Source: Candidatus Poribacteria bacterium (GTDB taxonomy: Bacteria > Poribacteria > WGA-4E > WGA-3G). From it: DNA of 5,262 bases. Position numbers and translations under genes: made by a program. Location: the NCBI GenBank assembly GCA_009845505.1, contig VXZL01000250.1, positions 1 to 5,262 of the forward strand, given 5' to 3'. This document shows positions 1 to 5,093 of this stretch, piece by piece. Under the pieces are notes generated by a model, which worked only from the letters and a program-made list of their open reading frames with translations, searched no databases and was not told the origin of the DNA. The first letter of the stretch is position 1, and each line of letters opens with the position of its first letter.

Positions 1-75
1 GTGATAGACCCCGTCCTAAAGGGCGAGGCTTCTGCAAAAGTTTTACAGAAGCATTCGTGCTATCAACGACCACTG
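1..75 (-). pseudogene. decayed TnpB C-terminal tail with IS200/IS605-type 3' hairpin (copy 1)
   Basis: On the minus strand the sequence reads toward the left window edge and contains a stem of eight positions (9-16 with 21-28, loop 17-20) with one mismatch and one G-U pair. One minus frame over it reads EASPFRTG, which resembles the frequent C-terminal end of IS200/IS605 TnpB proteins, where the coding end and the guide-RNA 3' hairpin overlap. Just upstream another frame reads STNASVK, so a frameshift would be needed to join them, and a TAG interrupts. A second stem (29-34 with 46-51) is adjacent. The minus strand ends in TCAC at positions 4-1, which could be close to an element right end. 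No body of a tnpB gene is visible upstream. This is family-pattern recognition on a very short piece, so it stays tentative. Confidence 0.35.
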
Positions 76-319
76 CTTCCAGTCAAAGACTTACGTAGCC
101 TACTGCAACAGACGCTATCCCGACTGCGACACAAACGTGTCCTTACGAAAAGTTTGATACACATTTTCAAATGGGATTCAGCATGACCTGTCTTTCCCTA
201 CTGTGTATGTCAAGCAGATTTTTTACAAGTATAGAGTTGTAAGGCTTTTACGTAGTTGTCTCACTTGTTTAGCGTATCTACCATAGCATCAACTACAACC
301 TATGCCGATTACAATGCGT
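76..319. other. gene-poor stretch with no supported coding region
   Basis: All frames on both strands are interrupted, apart from a plus-strand frame of 61 codons from position 1 that overlaps the IS-like tail and looks random in composition. A short inverted repeat (GACAC, AAAC, GTGTC) lies around 126-140. The stretch lies downstream, on the minus strand, of a strong predicted promoter, so it may be the body of a non-coding transcript or a long leader for a gene beyond the left edge. I recognise no tmRNA, RNase P, SRP or tRNA signature in it. Confidence 0.3.
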
Positions 320-348
320 ATTATAGCAGATTCAATCACTTGTTTCAA
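320..348 (-). promoter_or_regulatory. predicted sigma70 promoter with extended -10, reading left
   Basis: On the minus strand a -35 box TTGAAA (348-343, five of six consensus bases) is followed after exactly 17 bp by a perfect -10 box TATAAT (325-320). TGC directly precedes the -10, giving an extended -10 motif. Transcription would start near 313 and run toward position 1. No start codon with a usable frame and ribosome binding site follows within the window, so the product is a non-coding RNA or lies off the left edge. The match is good enough to be unlikely by chance at any one site, but AT-rich intergenic DNA does yield chance matches. Confidence 0.5.
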
Positions 349-366
349 GAAAAACAACGTCTACAT

Positions 367-490
367 CTCCTACCTAAAGGACGGAGTTTTGACGCTGAAG
401 ATTATGATAATTTCAAGTGTATTTAGTCCCACCAGCGTTTCGATCCTGTGAAGGTAGCATCCGCTCCTATTGGAATAACCAGTGAACTAT
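367..490 (-). pseudogene. decayed TnpB C-terminal tail with IS200/IS605-type 3' hairpin (copy 2)
   Basis: A minus-strand frame, open from a TAG near 490 down to a TAG at 370-372, ends in SVKTPSFR, which resembles the end of IS200/IS605 TnpB proteins. The stop lies within an imperfect hairpin (367-374 with 379-386 around TAAA) having the same CCTTTAGG core (minus strand) as copy 1 at the left edge. Only about 40 codons are open, there is no start codon with a ribosome binding site, and the catalytic domain is absent. If this is a TnpB remnant, it is a tail left after deletion or decay. The same orientation and hairpin layout in two tails about 360 bp apart is the best support for the call. Confidence 0.35.
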
Positions 491-530
491 AGTCTACAAC
501 AGAGAAAAAAAGGCAATCAAATACAACAGC

Positions 531-602
531 AAAAAGGGAAACGCCCACAAATCATGAAGTAAAACTCAGGGATAAAAGTGAAACTTCCAGTGGGCGGTCC
601 CT
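531..602 (-). terminator. long imperfect stem-loop ending in a U-tract, downstream of amt
   Basis: The arms at 535-548 and 590-602 are imperfect inverted repeats (AGGGA and CGCCCAC on one side, GTGGGCG and TCCCT on the other). An inner inverted pair, GAAGT with ACTTC, lies within. Read on the minus strand, the outer stem closes with CCCT and runs into a tract of five U (535-531), as expected of an intrinsic terminator, though the stem is long and the loop region large. It begins about 39 bases after the amt stop codon, so it is a plausible final transcript end or the core of a 3'UTR-derived small RNA. It could instead be a small mobile remnant. Confidence 0.45.
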
Positions 603-609
603 ATTCGTT

Positions 610-650
610 TCATAGCCGAAAGGCTATGAGAAAAATACGTTTAACGTATT
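610..650 (-). terminator. two stacked hairpins at the amt 3' end
   Basis: The first hairpin has perfect 7-bp arms (634-640 and 644-650) with the amt stop codon TAA exactly in its three-base loop; on the minus strand it runs into UUUUUC. The second, just downstream, is a perfect 8-bp stem (610-617 with 622-629) closed by a four-base loop, without a U-tract. Together they could pause or end transcription or protect the mRNA 3' end. The AT-rich first stem alone would be a weak terminator. The base pairing is read directly from the sequence; function is inferred. Confidence 0.5.
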
Positions 651-1978
651 GCAGAGACGTTGAAGTCTGGATAGGCACTTGCGCCGTGTTCTTCGTAGTC
701 CAGTCCTGCTTGTTCTTCTTCTTCCGTAACCCGTAAACCTGTAGCAGCTTTGATACCGTAGAAGAGAATAAAGCCTGTAACGAGACACCATACCAGAACA
801 GCGACAACACCGACGAACTGTGCCCAGAGAAGCTCGAATCCACCACCGAAGAAAACGCCACTTTCACTGTCGAAAAATCCGAGGAGAATCGTTCCTAACG
901 CACCACACGTACCATGTACAGAAATAGCACCAACCGGATCATCAACGCGAAGTTTTTCAAAAAACAGGACACTCAACACAACAACGATACCCCCCAGGGC
1001 ACCGATAATCGCAGCGGATCCTGGACTCACAGAGGCACAGCCTGCAGTAATTGCGACCAATCCAGCGAGTGCGCCGTTGAGGGACATACCAGCATCGGGT
1101 TTACCGAGGAATATCCACGCGGTAATCATAGCCAGAATAGCACCCGCTGCTGCTGCGAGGTTGGTGGTTACAGCAATACTGGAGATGTCGGCTGCATCAG
1201 CACCCATTTGGCTACCTGGGTTGAATCCGAACCATCCGAGCCACAAAATAAAGACCCCAAGTGCGGCAAGCGGAAGATTGTGTCCAGCAATCGGTCTCGG
1301 GTTGCCTTCACTATCGTATTTACCCATACGGGGACCTAAGACGATAGCACCTGTCAAAGCGAGCCAACCGCCTGTCGAATGGACAACTGTTGAACCCGCG
1401 AAGTCAGACATACCCAGATTTGACAACCAACCACCACCCCAAATCCAGTGTCCAACAATCGGATAGATAACACCGGTGATGAAGACGCTGTAAATGAGAT
1501 AACTTTTGAATTGTGTGCGTTCCGCCATTGCGCCGGAAACGATAGTTGCGGCAGTAGCAGCGAACACAAGCTGGAAGAGCCATGCGGCATGTGTCGGAAC
1601 AGAACTCCATTCCAATGAACCAAATACATCAGAATCAGATGGGACGAACCATCCACTTGTTCCCATGAATGCATTACCGGCACCAAACATGATAGCAAAA
1701 CCGATCGCCCAATATGCGATCGAACCCATCGAGAAGTCCATCAGGTTCTTCATAAGGATGTTGACGGCGTTCTTGGCGCGTGTGAATCCTGATTCCACCA
1801 TAGCGAATCCTGCTTGCATAAAGAAAACGAGAAATGCAGCGACAAGCACCCATAACGTGTCAGCCATATATTTTGCGTCAGAAACCTTCTCGCCCTCAAT
1901 AGCTCCATTTAAGGCGAAAACGTTTAGACTTAATAGGCAGGTAAGGGCAAAAACGACTATAATCACCTTTTTCTTCAT
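641..1978 (-). CDS. amt: Amt/Rh/MEP-family ammonium transporter
   Basis: Inner-membrane ammonium channel/transporter that brings ammonium into the cell for assimilation; the family is trimeric. The 445-residue length is normal for an Amt. Residues 1-22 form a signal peptide, as in many bacterial Amt proteins, and about eleven membrane spans follow from residue 40. Family landmarks are all visible: the MVESGFTRAKN segment (60-70), W180 and D192 matching W148 and D160 of E. coli AmtB, the twin pore histidines H200 (STVVHSTGG) and H355 (ISVHGTCG), the GWFGFNPGS stretch with F252 and S256, and the cytoplasmic tail GLRVTEEEEQAGLD near 414-427, which in this family couples subunits and contacts PII proteins. 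The start is set by AAGGAGA at 1993-1987, eight bases before the ATG. It lies 117 bp downstream of a predicted outer-membrane protein on the same strand. No glnK/PII gene is in the window, and I see no promoter in the gap, so co-transcription is likely. Confidence 0.96.
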   Translation of the reverse strand: MKKKVIIVVFALTCLLSLNVFALNGAIEGEKVSDAKYMADTLWVLVAAFLVFFMQAGFAMVESGFTRAKNAVNILMKNLMDFSMGSIAYWAIGFAIMFGAGNAFMGTSGWFVPSDSDVFGSLEWSSVPTHAAWLFQLVFAATAATIVSGAMAERTQFKSYLIYSVFITGVIYPIVGHWIWGGGWLSNLGMSDFAGSTVVHSTGGWLALTGAIVLGPRMGKYDSEGNPRPIAGHNLPLAALGVFILWLGWFGFNPGSQMGADAADISSIAVTTNLAAAAGAILAMITAWIFLGKPDAGMSLNGALAGLVAITAGCASVSPGSAAIIGALGGIVVVLSVLFFEKLRVDDPVGAISVHGTCGALGTILLGFFDSESGVFFGGGFELLWAQFVGVVAVLVWCLVTGFILFYGIKAATGLRVTEEEEQAGLDYEEHGASAYPDFNVSAIR

Positions 1979-2000
1979 TTGAAATATCTCCTTGTAGAAC

Positions 2001-2088
2001 AGCAGTCAGTTGTTAGCAGTCAGTAAAGAAGGACTGATCCATCACACGCCTCTTTTTACGAATAACCGATAACTAACAACTGATAGTT
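2001..2088. repeat. inverted arrays of degenerate heptamers between the barrel gene and amt
   Basis: On the plus strand, contiguous seven-base units run from 2001: AGCAGTC, AGTTGTT, AGCAGTC, then AGT. On the minus strand a second array occupies 2088-2061: AACTATC, AGTTGTT, AGTTATC, GGTTATT. The unit AGTTGTT occurs in both, forming a perfect 11-bp inverted repeat (2006-2016 with 2073-2083) around a central segment of 56 bases. The RNA could fold into a long imperfect hairpin in the intercistronic region. Short heptanucleotide tandem repeats (STRR) are known from cyanobacteria; relationship to those is only an analogy. Confidence 0.6.
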
Positions 2089-2095
2089 CGCGTCT

Positions 2096-2812
2096 TTACC
2101 ACGAGCGAACGAATGTCATTCTGCCAGTAATTCCTGTATCCTCGTCCTCTTTTTGGGTCTCAAAGCCGACGAAGACTCCGAGGGTGTTATTTTCACCGTA
2201 GGCAACATTTGCCCGAAGACCGGGAGCAAGACCCCCGAGTCCGCCGTTGGTTAAATCAAGCGTTACTTCTACCTGTGGACCAACAGAGAGTGTATCGTTG
2301 AGCGACAGAAGTAAAAAATTTCGGGTGTAGATCGAATCGTCACCATAATCAAAAGGCGAATTGAAGAACCCTTGTATCCATGACTCAAAATAGATGGAAC
2401 CAGCGGTGAGATACGTAAACAACTGCGGGGCAATCAAGGAAGATGGCCCGTTCGGTGCAGCGTAATCAAACCCAATACCTACCATGGGAAGGAAACTAAG
2501 TGACAGTGAGTCGCTATCAACAACCGGAATACCAAGTCCAATATCTAACTCACCGAACGTCCCAACAACATAAATGTCGGTATCTAATGAGAGACCGCCG
2601 AGGAAACTTGGAGAATGACTGGCACCCACCCATATCTGTGTGCCTAAACTATCTGTGTCAGTACGGAACCAACCCGAAGCACTTGATGCCTCTTCCTCCG
2701 CCATCTCTTCACCGGCTTCATGTGCATCTGCATAGGCAGTATGGATACTACCGACGGCGAAAATACAGACGACTGCTAACAACTGAGCGAACCAAAATGT
2801 ATGCGTTTTCAT
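2096..2812 (-). CDS. putative outer-membrane beta-barrel protein upstream of amt
   Basis: I do not recognise a named family. With the ATG at 2812 the protein has 238 residues: a signal peptide (1-28, hydrophobic core about 8-22, cleavage likely after AYA), an acidic Ala/Glu-rich linker (29-45), then a body with many alternating polar/hydrophobic stretches and Gly-rich turns, for example around 101-117, 175-188, 196-206, 210-220 and 228-238. The last residue is aromatic (RSW), as expected for a barrel inserted by the BAM machinery, although Phe is commoner than Trp. The start is chosen because AAGGAGA (2824-2818) lies five bases before this ATG; a GTG at 2830 would place the ribosome site inside the gene. 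It lies 117 bp upstream of amt on the same strand. In proteobacteria a TorF-type putative porin often neighbours glnK-amt, so a role in ammonium or small-solute passage across the outer membrane is a reasonable inference. No homology to TorF is claimed. Confidence 0.72.
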   Translation of the reverse strand: MKTHTFWFAQLLAVVCIFAVGSIHTAYADAHEAGEEMAEEEASSASGWFRTDTDSLGTQIWVGASHSPSFLGGLSLDTDIYVVGTFGELDIGLGIPVVDSDSLSLSFLPMVGIGFDYAAPNGPSSLIAPQLFTYLTAGSIYFESWIQGFFNSPFDYGDDSIYTRNFLLLSLNDTLSVGPQVEVTLDLTNGGLGGLAPGLRANVAYGENNTLGVFVGFETQKEDEDTGITGRMTFVRSW

Positions 2813-2922
2813 TAAAATCTCCTTGTGCACACCAAAGCGTGCATGGGTGTTGTGTAGATTTAGTTAACGGACAATCACGGTGCTATCGTGCCAGTTCAGG
2901 TTTCTATTTAGAACGGAGCCTC

Positions 2923-2951
2923 TTGACTCCGACATAATTTTCTGATATACT
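2923..2951 (+). promoter_or_regulatory. predicted sigma70 promoter with extended -10 for the glycosyltransferase gene
   Basis: TTGACT (2923-2928) and TATACT (2946-2951) are separated by exactly 17 bp, each matching five of six consensus bases, and TGA directly before the -10 supplies an extended -10 motif. Transcription would start near 2958 on the plus strand, giving a leader of about 200 bases before the glycosyltransferase ATG. A short inverted repeat (CGGAG at 2914-2918, CTCCG at 2927-2931) overlaps the -35 box and could be a regulator site, or simply part of a dispersed repeat. A small hairpin (GCCTG 2953-2957, CAGGC 2965-2969) lies at the start of the transcript. Confidence 0.55.
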
Positions 2952-3023
2952 CGCCTGCAAACAACAGGCTTTCACCAGCACATCTTGCGCACCTATTGTC
3001 GCTTAAAGCAAAACGCGTGCCAA

Positions 3024-3128
3024 TTGGTTATTGGTTATTAGTGGTTGGTGGTTGGCAGTTCCCGTTATAGCGGTTAGCGCAATGTGTTCTTGCGACAAAC
3101 CGTTCTTACCCATTAACCATTCACTATT
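3024..3128. repeat. inverted arrays of degenerate heptamers in the glycosyltransferase leader
   Basis: Five contiguous plus-strand heptamers occupy 3026-3060: GGTTATT, GGTTATT, AGTGGTT, GGTGGTT, GGCAGTT. After a 47-base centre, a minus-strand array lies at 3128-3108: AATAGTG, AATGGTT, AATGGGT. GGTTATT also occurs in the array between the barrel gene and amt, and the layout (array, 36-47 base centre, inverted array) is the same, so the two loci probably belong to one repeat family. A TGCCAA/TTGGCA inverted pair (3018-3023, 3052-3057) brackets the plus-strand array. The element lies in the 5' leader and may affect expression of the gene. Confidence 0.6.
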
Positions 3129-3150
3129 AAGTGAGGAGACAGATTTCTAA
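3082..3150 (+). CDS. possible 22-codon upstream ORF in the glycosyltransferase leader
   Basis: An ATG at 3082 opens a 22-codon frame ending with TAA at 3148-3150, five bases before the glycosyltransferase ATG. It reads through the GAGGAG ribosome site of that gene, so its translation could open the SD-masking hairpin and deliver ribosomes for reinitiation. No good ribosome site precedes its own ATG, and part of it overlaps the heptamer array. It may well be fortuitous. Confidence 0.15.
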   Translation: MCSCDKPFLPINHSLLSEETDF

Positions 3151-3155
3151 CAAAA

Positions 3156-4565
3156 ATGCTGAAATTTTCAACAAAAGATTGCCCAAAAAAAAAGCATATT
3201 GCACTTTTAAGCACTGTTGTAATATTCGGGGCACTCCTCCGTTTCTGGAATTTGGGCGAGTGGAGTTTTTGGATCGATGAGGTCTTTACTGTTAAAGATG
3301 CACAGAAACTCTCGTTGGAGAGTTGGCAGGGCATTCCAAACCCTGTTCCATATCTGGCAGTAAAATTATCCATCGCGCTTTCGAGTGATAGTGAATGGGG
3401 GAGTCGTTTGATTCCGTGTATTGTTGGGATCGTCTCAATTCCTGCAGTCTTTGGGTTAGGACGCACGCTATTCAATTGGCGAATTGGACTTCTTGGTAGC
3501 ACGTTTATGGCGTGTTCAAGTTGGCATCTGTTTTGGACACAGAACGCCCGTTATCCCGTCTTTACACTACTCTTTGGGGTCCTGACAGCGTGGTGCTTCT
3601 ATCTGTCCCTCGAACGCGATTCGACGCTTTTGACGATAGGTGCACTCCTTTCTTGTTTTTGTCTAATTCTCTCGCACATCCTCTCCGTTGTAATTGTGCC
3701 AGCATTAGCCGTCTATGCGGTAGTCTGTCTATCAGAAAAATCCAACAAAAAACGGTGGCTGAATCTGCTTATTTTCTTTATCCCTTTCGCGATGCCGGTG
3801 TTCGCACTGATATTTCCACAGGTTCGGGACTATCTCTTCTCCGGGTGGGGACGCAATGTATGGCAGCGAAGCCCACTCTATATTGTGCTAACGCTCGTCC
3901 ACGGGATGAGCGTGCCGATAGCAGTTACTGCCTTTTTCGGTTGCGTCGCGATGGGACTCAACAGGTCTGTACGGTTTTTACTCTGCTACGCTGGTGTACC
4001 GCTGGCACTCTTTCTCATAGCATCGCAATTTCAAAATGTCGCCGGTTATTACTTATTCTGGACGATTCCTGCCTATTTTATTTTCGCTGGTATTGCGTGC
4101 GAAAGGGTTTGGGGGGCAATAGAATCACAATCAGGTGGAAAAATACTGGGGATGCTCATGCCATGTGTTCTGGTGGTGACGTTGCTCTCACAGATCTATC
4201 TCTACTTTCAGATCGAAAACGGTGGGCGACCGAGATGGCGGGAGGCGTTTGAAGCGATTCAGGTCGAGAAGAGACCCACCGATAGCGTAGTGCTTTCAGA
4301 ACCTGAGATGGGTCGGTATTACCTTCCAGAACTGATGCCCGTCTACATAGGCAAATTGTTAGACGACGCAGCAGGTTTCGAGAAACAGTGGGAATCTTCT
4401 GGAAAAGCGCGATTGTGGTTTGTTGTAGACGTGGCGAGTTTTAACGTTTTCGATGCGAATGTGGAGGTCCGCAGTTGGATTCGCGAACGTGGGCATCTTG
4501 TAAAGACGTTGCCAGCCTTCTCACGTGCGAAAGACAGGACAATTCACATCTATCTGTTGGAATAG
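3156..4565 (+). CDS. GT-C fold membrane glycosyltransferase (family 39/ArnT-PMT-like)
   Basis: A 469-residue multi-spanning protein with the layout of bacterial family-39-type glycosyltransferases, which move a sugar from a lipid-phosphate carrier to a lipid, protein or glycan on the outer face of the inner membrane. The hydrophobic segment 14-31 is followed by WSFWIDE with D41-E42, the acidic pair expected in the first periplasmic loop near the catalytic site. The stretch SRLIPCIVGI with GLGRTLF (83-106) and the TQNARYPVF motif (128-136) are also typical. About ten further spans run to residue 351. A soluble C-terminal part follows, beginning RPRWREAFEAI (358-368). Donor and acceptor cannot be told. 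The ATG is the only start after an in-frame stop at 3132-3134, but the nearest ribosome site, GAGGAG (3133-3138), is 17 bases away, which is unusually far. A strong promoter lies about 200 bp upstream. It ends 13 bp from a convergent gene. Confidence 0.85.
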   Translation: MLKFSTKDCPKKKHIALLSTVVIFGALLRFWNLGEWSFWIDEVFTVKDAQKLSLESWQGIPNPVPYLAVKLSIALSSDSEWGSRLIPCIVGIVSIPAVFGLGRTLFNWRIGLLGSTFMACSSWHLFWTQNARYPVFTLLFGVLTAWCFYLSLERDSTLLTIGALLSCFCLILSHILSVVIVPALAVYAVVCLSEKSNKKRWLNLLIFFIPFAMPVFALIFPQVRDYLFSGWGRNVWQRSPLYIVLTLVHGMSVPIAVTAFFGCVAMGLNRSVRFLLCYAGVPLALFLIASQFQNVAGYYLFWTIPAYFIFAGIACERVWGAIESQSGGKILGMLMPCVLVVTLLSQIYLYFQIENGGRPRWREAFEAIQVEKRPTDSVVLSEPEMGRYYLPELMPVYIGKLLDDAAGFEKQWESSGKARLWFVVDVASFNVFDANVEVRSWIRERGHLVKTLPAFSRAKDRTIHIYLLE

Positions 4566-4578
4566 AACATGATCGCCT

Positions 4579-4893
4579 TCAAGACAAAAACGCCTTGATT
4601 GCACCACCGACACCGACTGCAGCTGCAATCCGAAATAACCAGTCAATTAATGTTTTCTTGTACGTCGCAACGGCTGTCGTTCCCGCCACAGCGGTTTCAA
4701 CGTTCCGAAGTCGATCGTCTAAAGATTGAATATCGGAGCGGACATCAGCGATATCTGTCTTGAGTTCGGATCGGACCTCGGCAATCTGTGTTTTGAGTCC
4801 CGTGATCTGCCCCTTGAGTTCTGAAGACTGATTTTGTATATCAGCACGCAGTAACTCAAACATCTCTTTCGTTGTTATCGTATCACCGTTCAT
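4579..4893 (-). CDS. small coiled-coil protein with C-terminal membrane anchor
   Basis: 104 residues from the ATG at 4893. After a short N-terminal part (1-22), residues 23-69 form a regular coiled coil with clean heptads; within it an 11-residue motif repeats back to back (IAEVRSELKTD 37-47, IADVRSDIQSL 48-58). Residues 83-102 (IDWLFRIAAAVGVGGAIKAF) are one membrane span, leaving almost no tail. The layout is like XhlA-type or other small coiled-coil/transmembrane proteins, but I do not identify a family, and the function is unknown. GGAG at 4906-4903 lies nine bases before this ATG; an in-frame ATG at 4908 would put that ribosome site inside the gene, and the longer open frame up to 5079 begins upstream of the predicted promoter. 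It converges on the glycosyltransferase gene with 13 bp between stops and no clear terminator. Confidence 0.68.
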   Translation of the reverse strand: MNGDTITTKEMFELLRADIQNQSSELKGQITGLKTQIAEVRSELKTDIADVRSDIQSLDDRLRNVETAVAGTTAVATYKKTLIDWLFRIAAAVGVGGAIKAFLS

Positions 4894-4912
4894 TGCTTTT
4901 TTCTCCATTTTT

Positions 4913-5008
4913 CTACAACCTGACAGTTTTAACACGCGGCCCGGTCTGATTGGCACGCAGCGCTGCTTCGCGAACGTCACACGGCTCGTAATGAAGGTGA
5001 TTCTGCAC
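4913..5008 (-). CDS. possible 31-residue small ORF leading the coiled-coil operon
   Basis: A GTG at 5008 follows GGAGGG (5018-5013) by four bases and opens a 31-codon frame ending in TAG at 4913-4915. The predicted transcription start (near 5031) places the ribosome site about 12 bases into the mRNA, so this would be the first translated frame of the transcript, 19 bases upstream of the coiled-coil gene start. The peptide is hydrophilic, without signal or membrane segment: the N-terminal half includes HLHYEPCD and the rest REAALRANQTGPRVKTV. An alternative TTG start exists at 5020. It could be a leader peptide coupled to the downstream gene, a small independent protein, or the remnant of a larger gene. 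No family is recognised. Confidence 0.35.
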   Translation of the reverse strand: MQNHLHYEPCDVREAALRANQTGPRVKTVRL

Positions 5009-5037
5009 GGTTCCCTCCAAGCGTATGGTATATGAGT

Positions 5038-5066
5038 ATTATACGTGCCTTTATGGAAAAAATCAA
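5038..5066 (-). promoter_or_regulatory. predicted sigma70 promoter for the small ORF and coiled-coil gene
   Basis: On the minus strand TTGATT (5066-5061, four of six consensus bases) is followed after 17 bp by a perfect TATAAT (5043-5038). The expected start is near 5031. Two ribosome-site/start pairs lie downstream in the right order (GTG at 5008, ATG at 4893), which supports the orientation. Confidence 0.55.
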
Positions 5067-5093
5067 GATTTTTTGTCATTTAGCCAGCGGCAT

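Noticed and set aside
1..186. Plus-strand 61-codon frame starting at the first base
   Set aside because: It is antisense to the TnpB-like tail, has no visible ribosome site and no recognisable protein character.
181..230. Perfect TTGACA -35 box on the minus strand
   Set aside because: No acceptable -10 box lies 16-18 bp downstream.
256..426. Plus-strand frame open for about 56 codons (TTG 256 to TAG 424)
   Set aside because: No ATG or GTG start with a ribosome site, and it crosses the TnpB-like hairpin in antisense.
914..1982. Plus-strand frames of 129-158 codons opposite amt, and minus-strand frames in other phases within it
   Set aside because: They are shadows of the strongly supported amt coding frame, with no ribosome sites or protein-like features.
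2813..2830. GTG start at 2830 for the barrel protein
   Set aside because: It would put the AAGGAGA ribosome site inside the coding region; the ATG at 2812 has that site at normal spacing and gives a cleaner signal peptide.
2880..2893. Sigma54-like -24 element (TGGCAC, minus strand) upstream of the barrel gene and amt
   Set aside because: The required GC of the -12 element is not at the correct spacing, so it is a half-match only, although nitrogen-regulated sigma54 control would make sense.
3512..4252. Plus-strand 246-codon frame inside the glycosyltransferase gene
   Set aside because: It is an out-of-frame shadow; its translation lacks domains, while the overlapping frame has clear GT-C features.
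4894..5079. 62-residue N-terminal extension of the coiled-coil protein starting at 5079
   Set aside because: The start lies upstream of the predicted promoter -35 box, has no ribosome site at usable distance, and the extension is cysteine- and arginine-rich without protein-like pattern.
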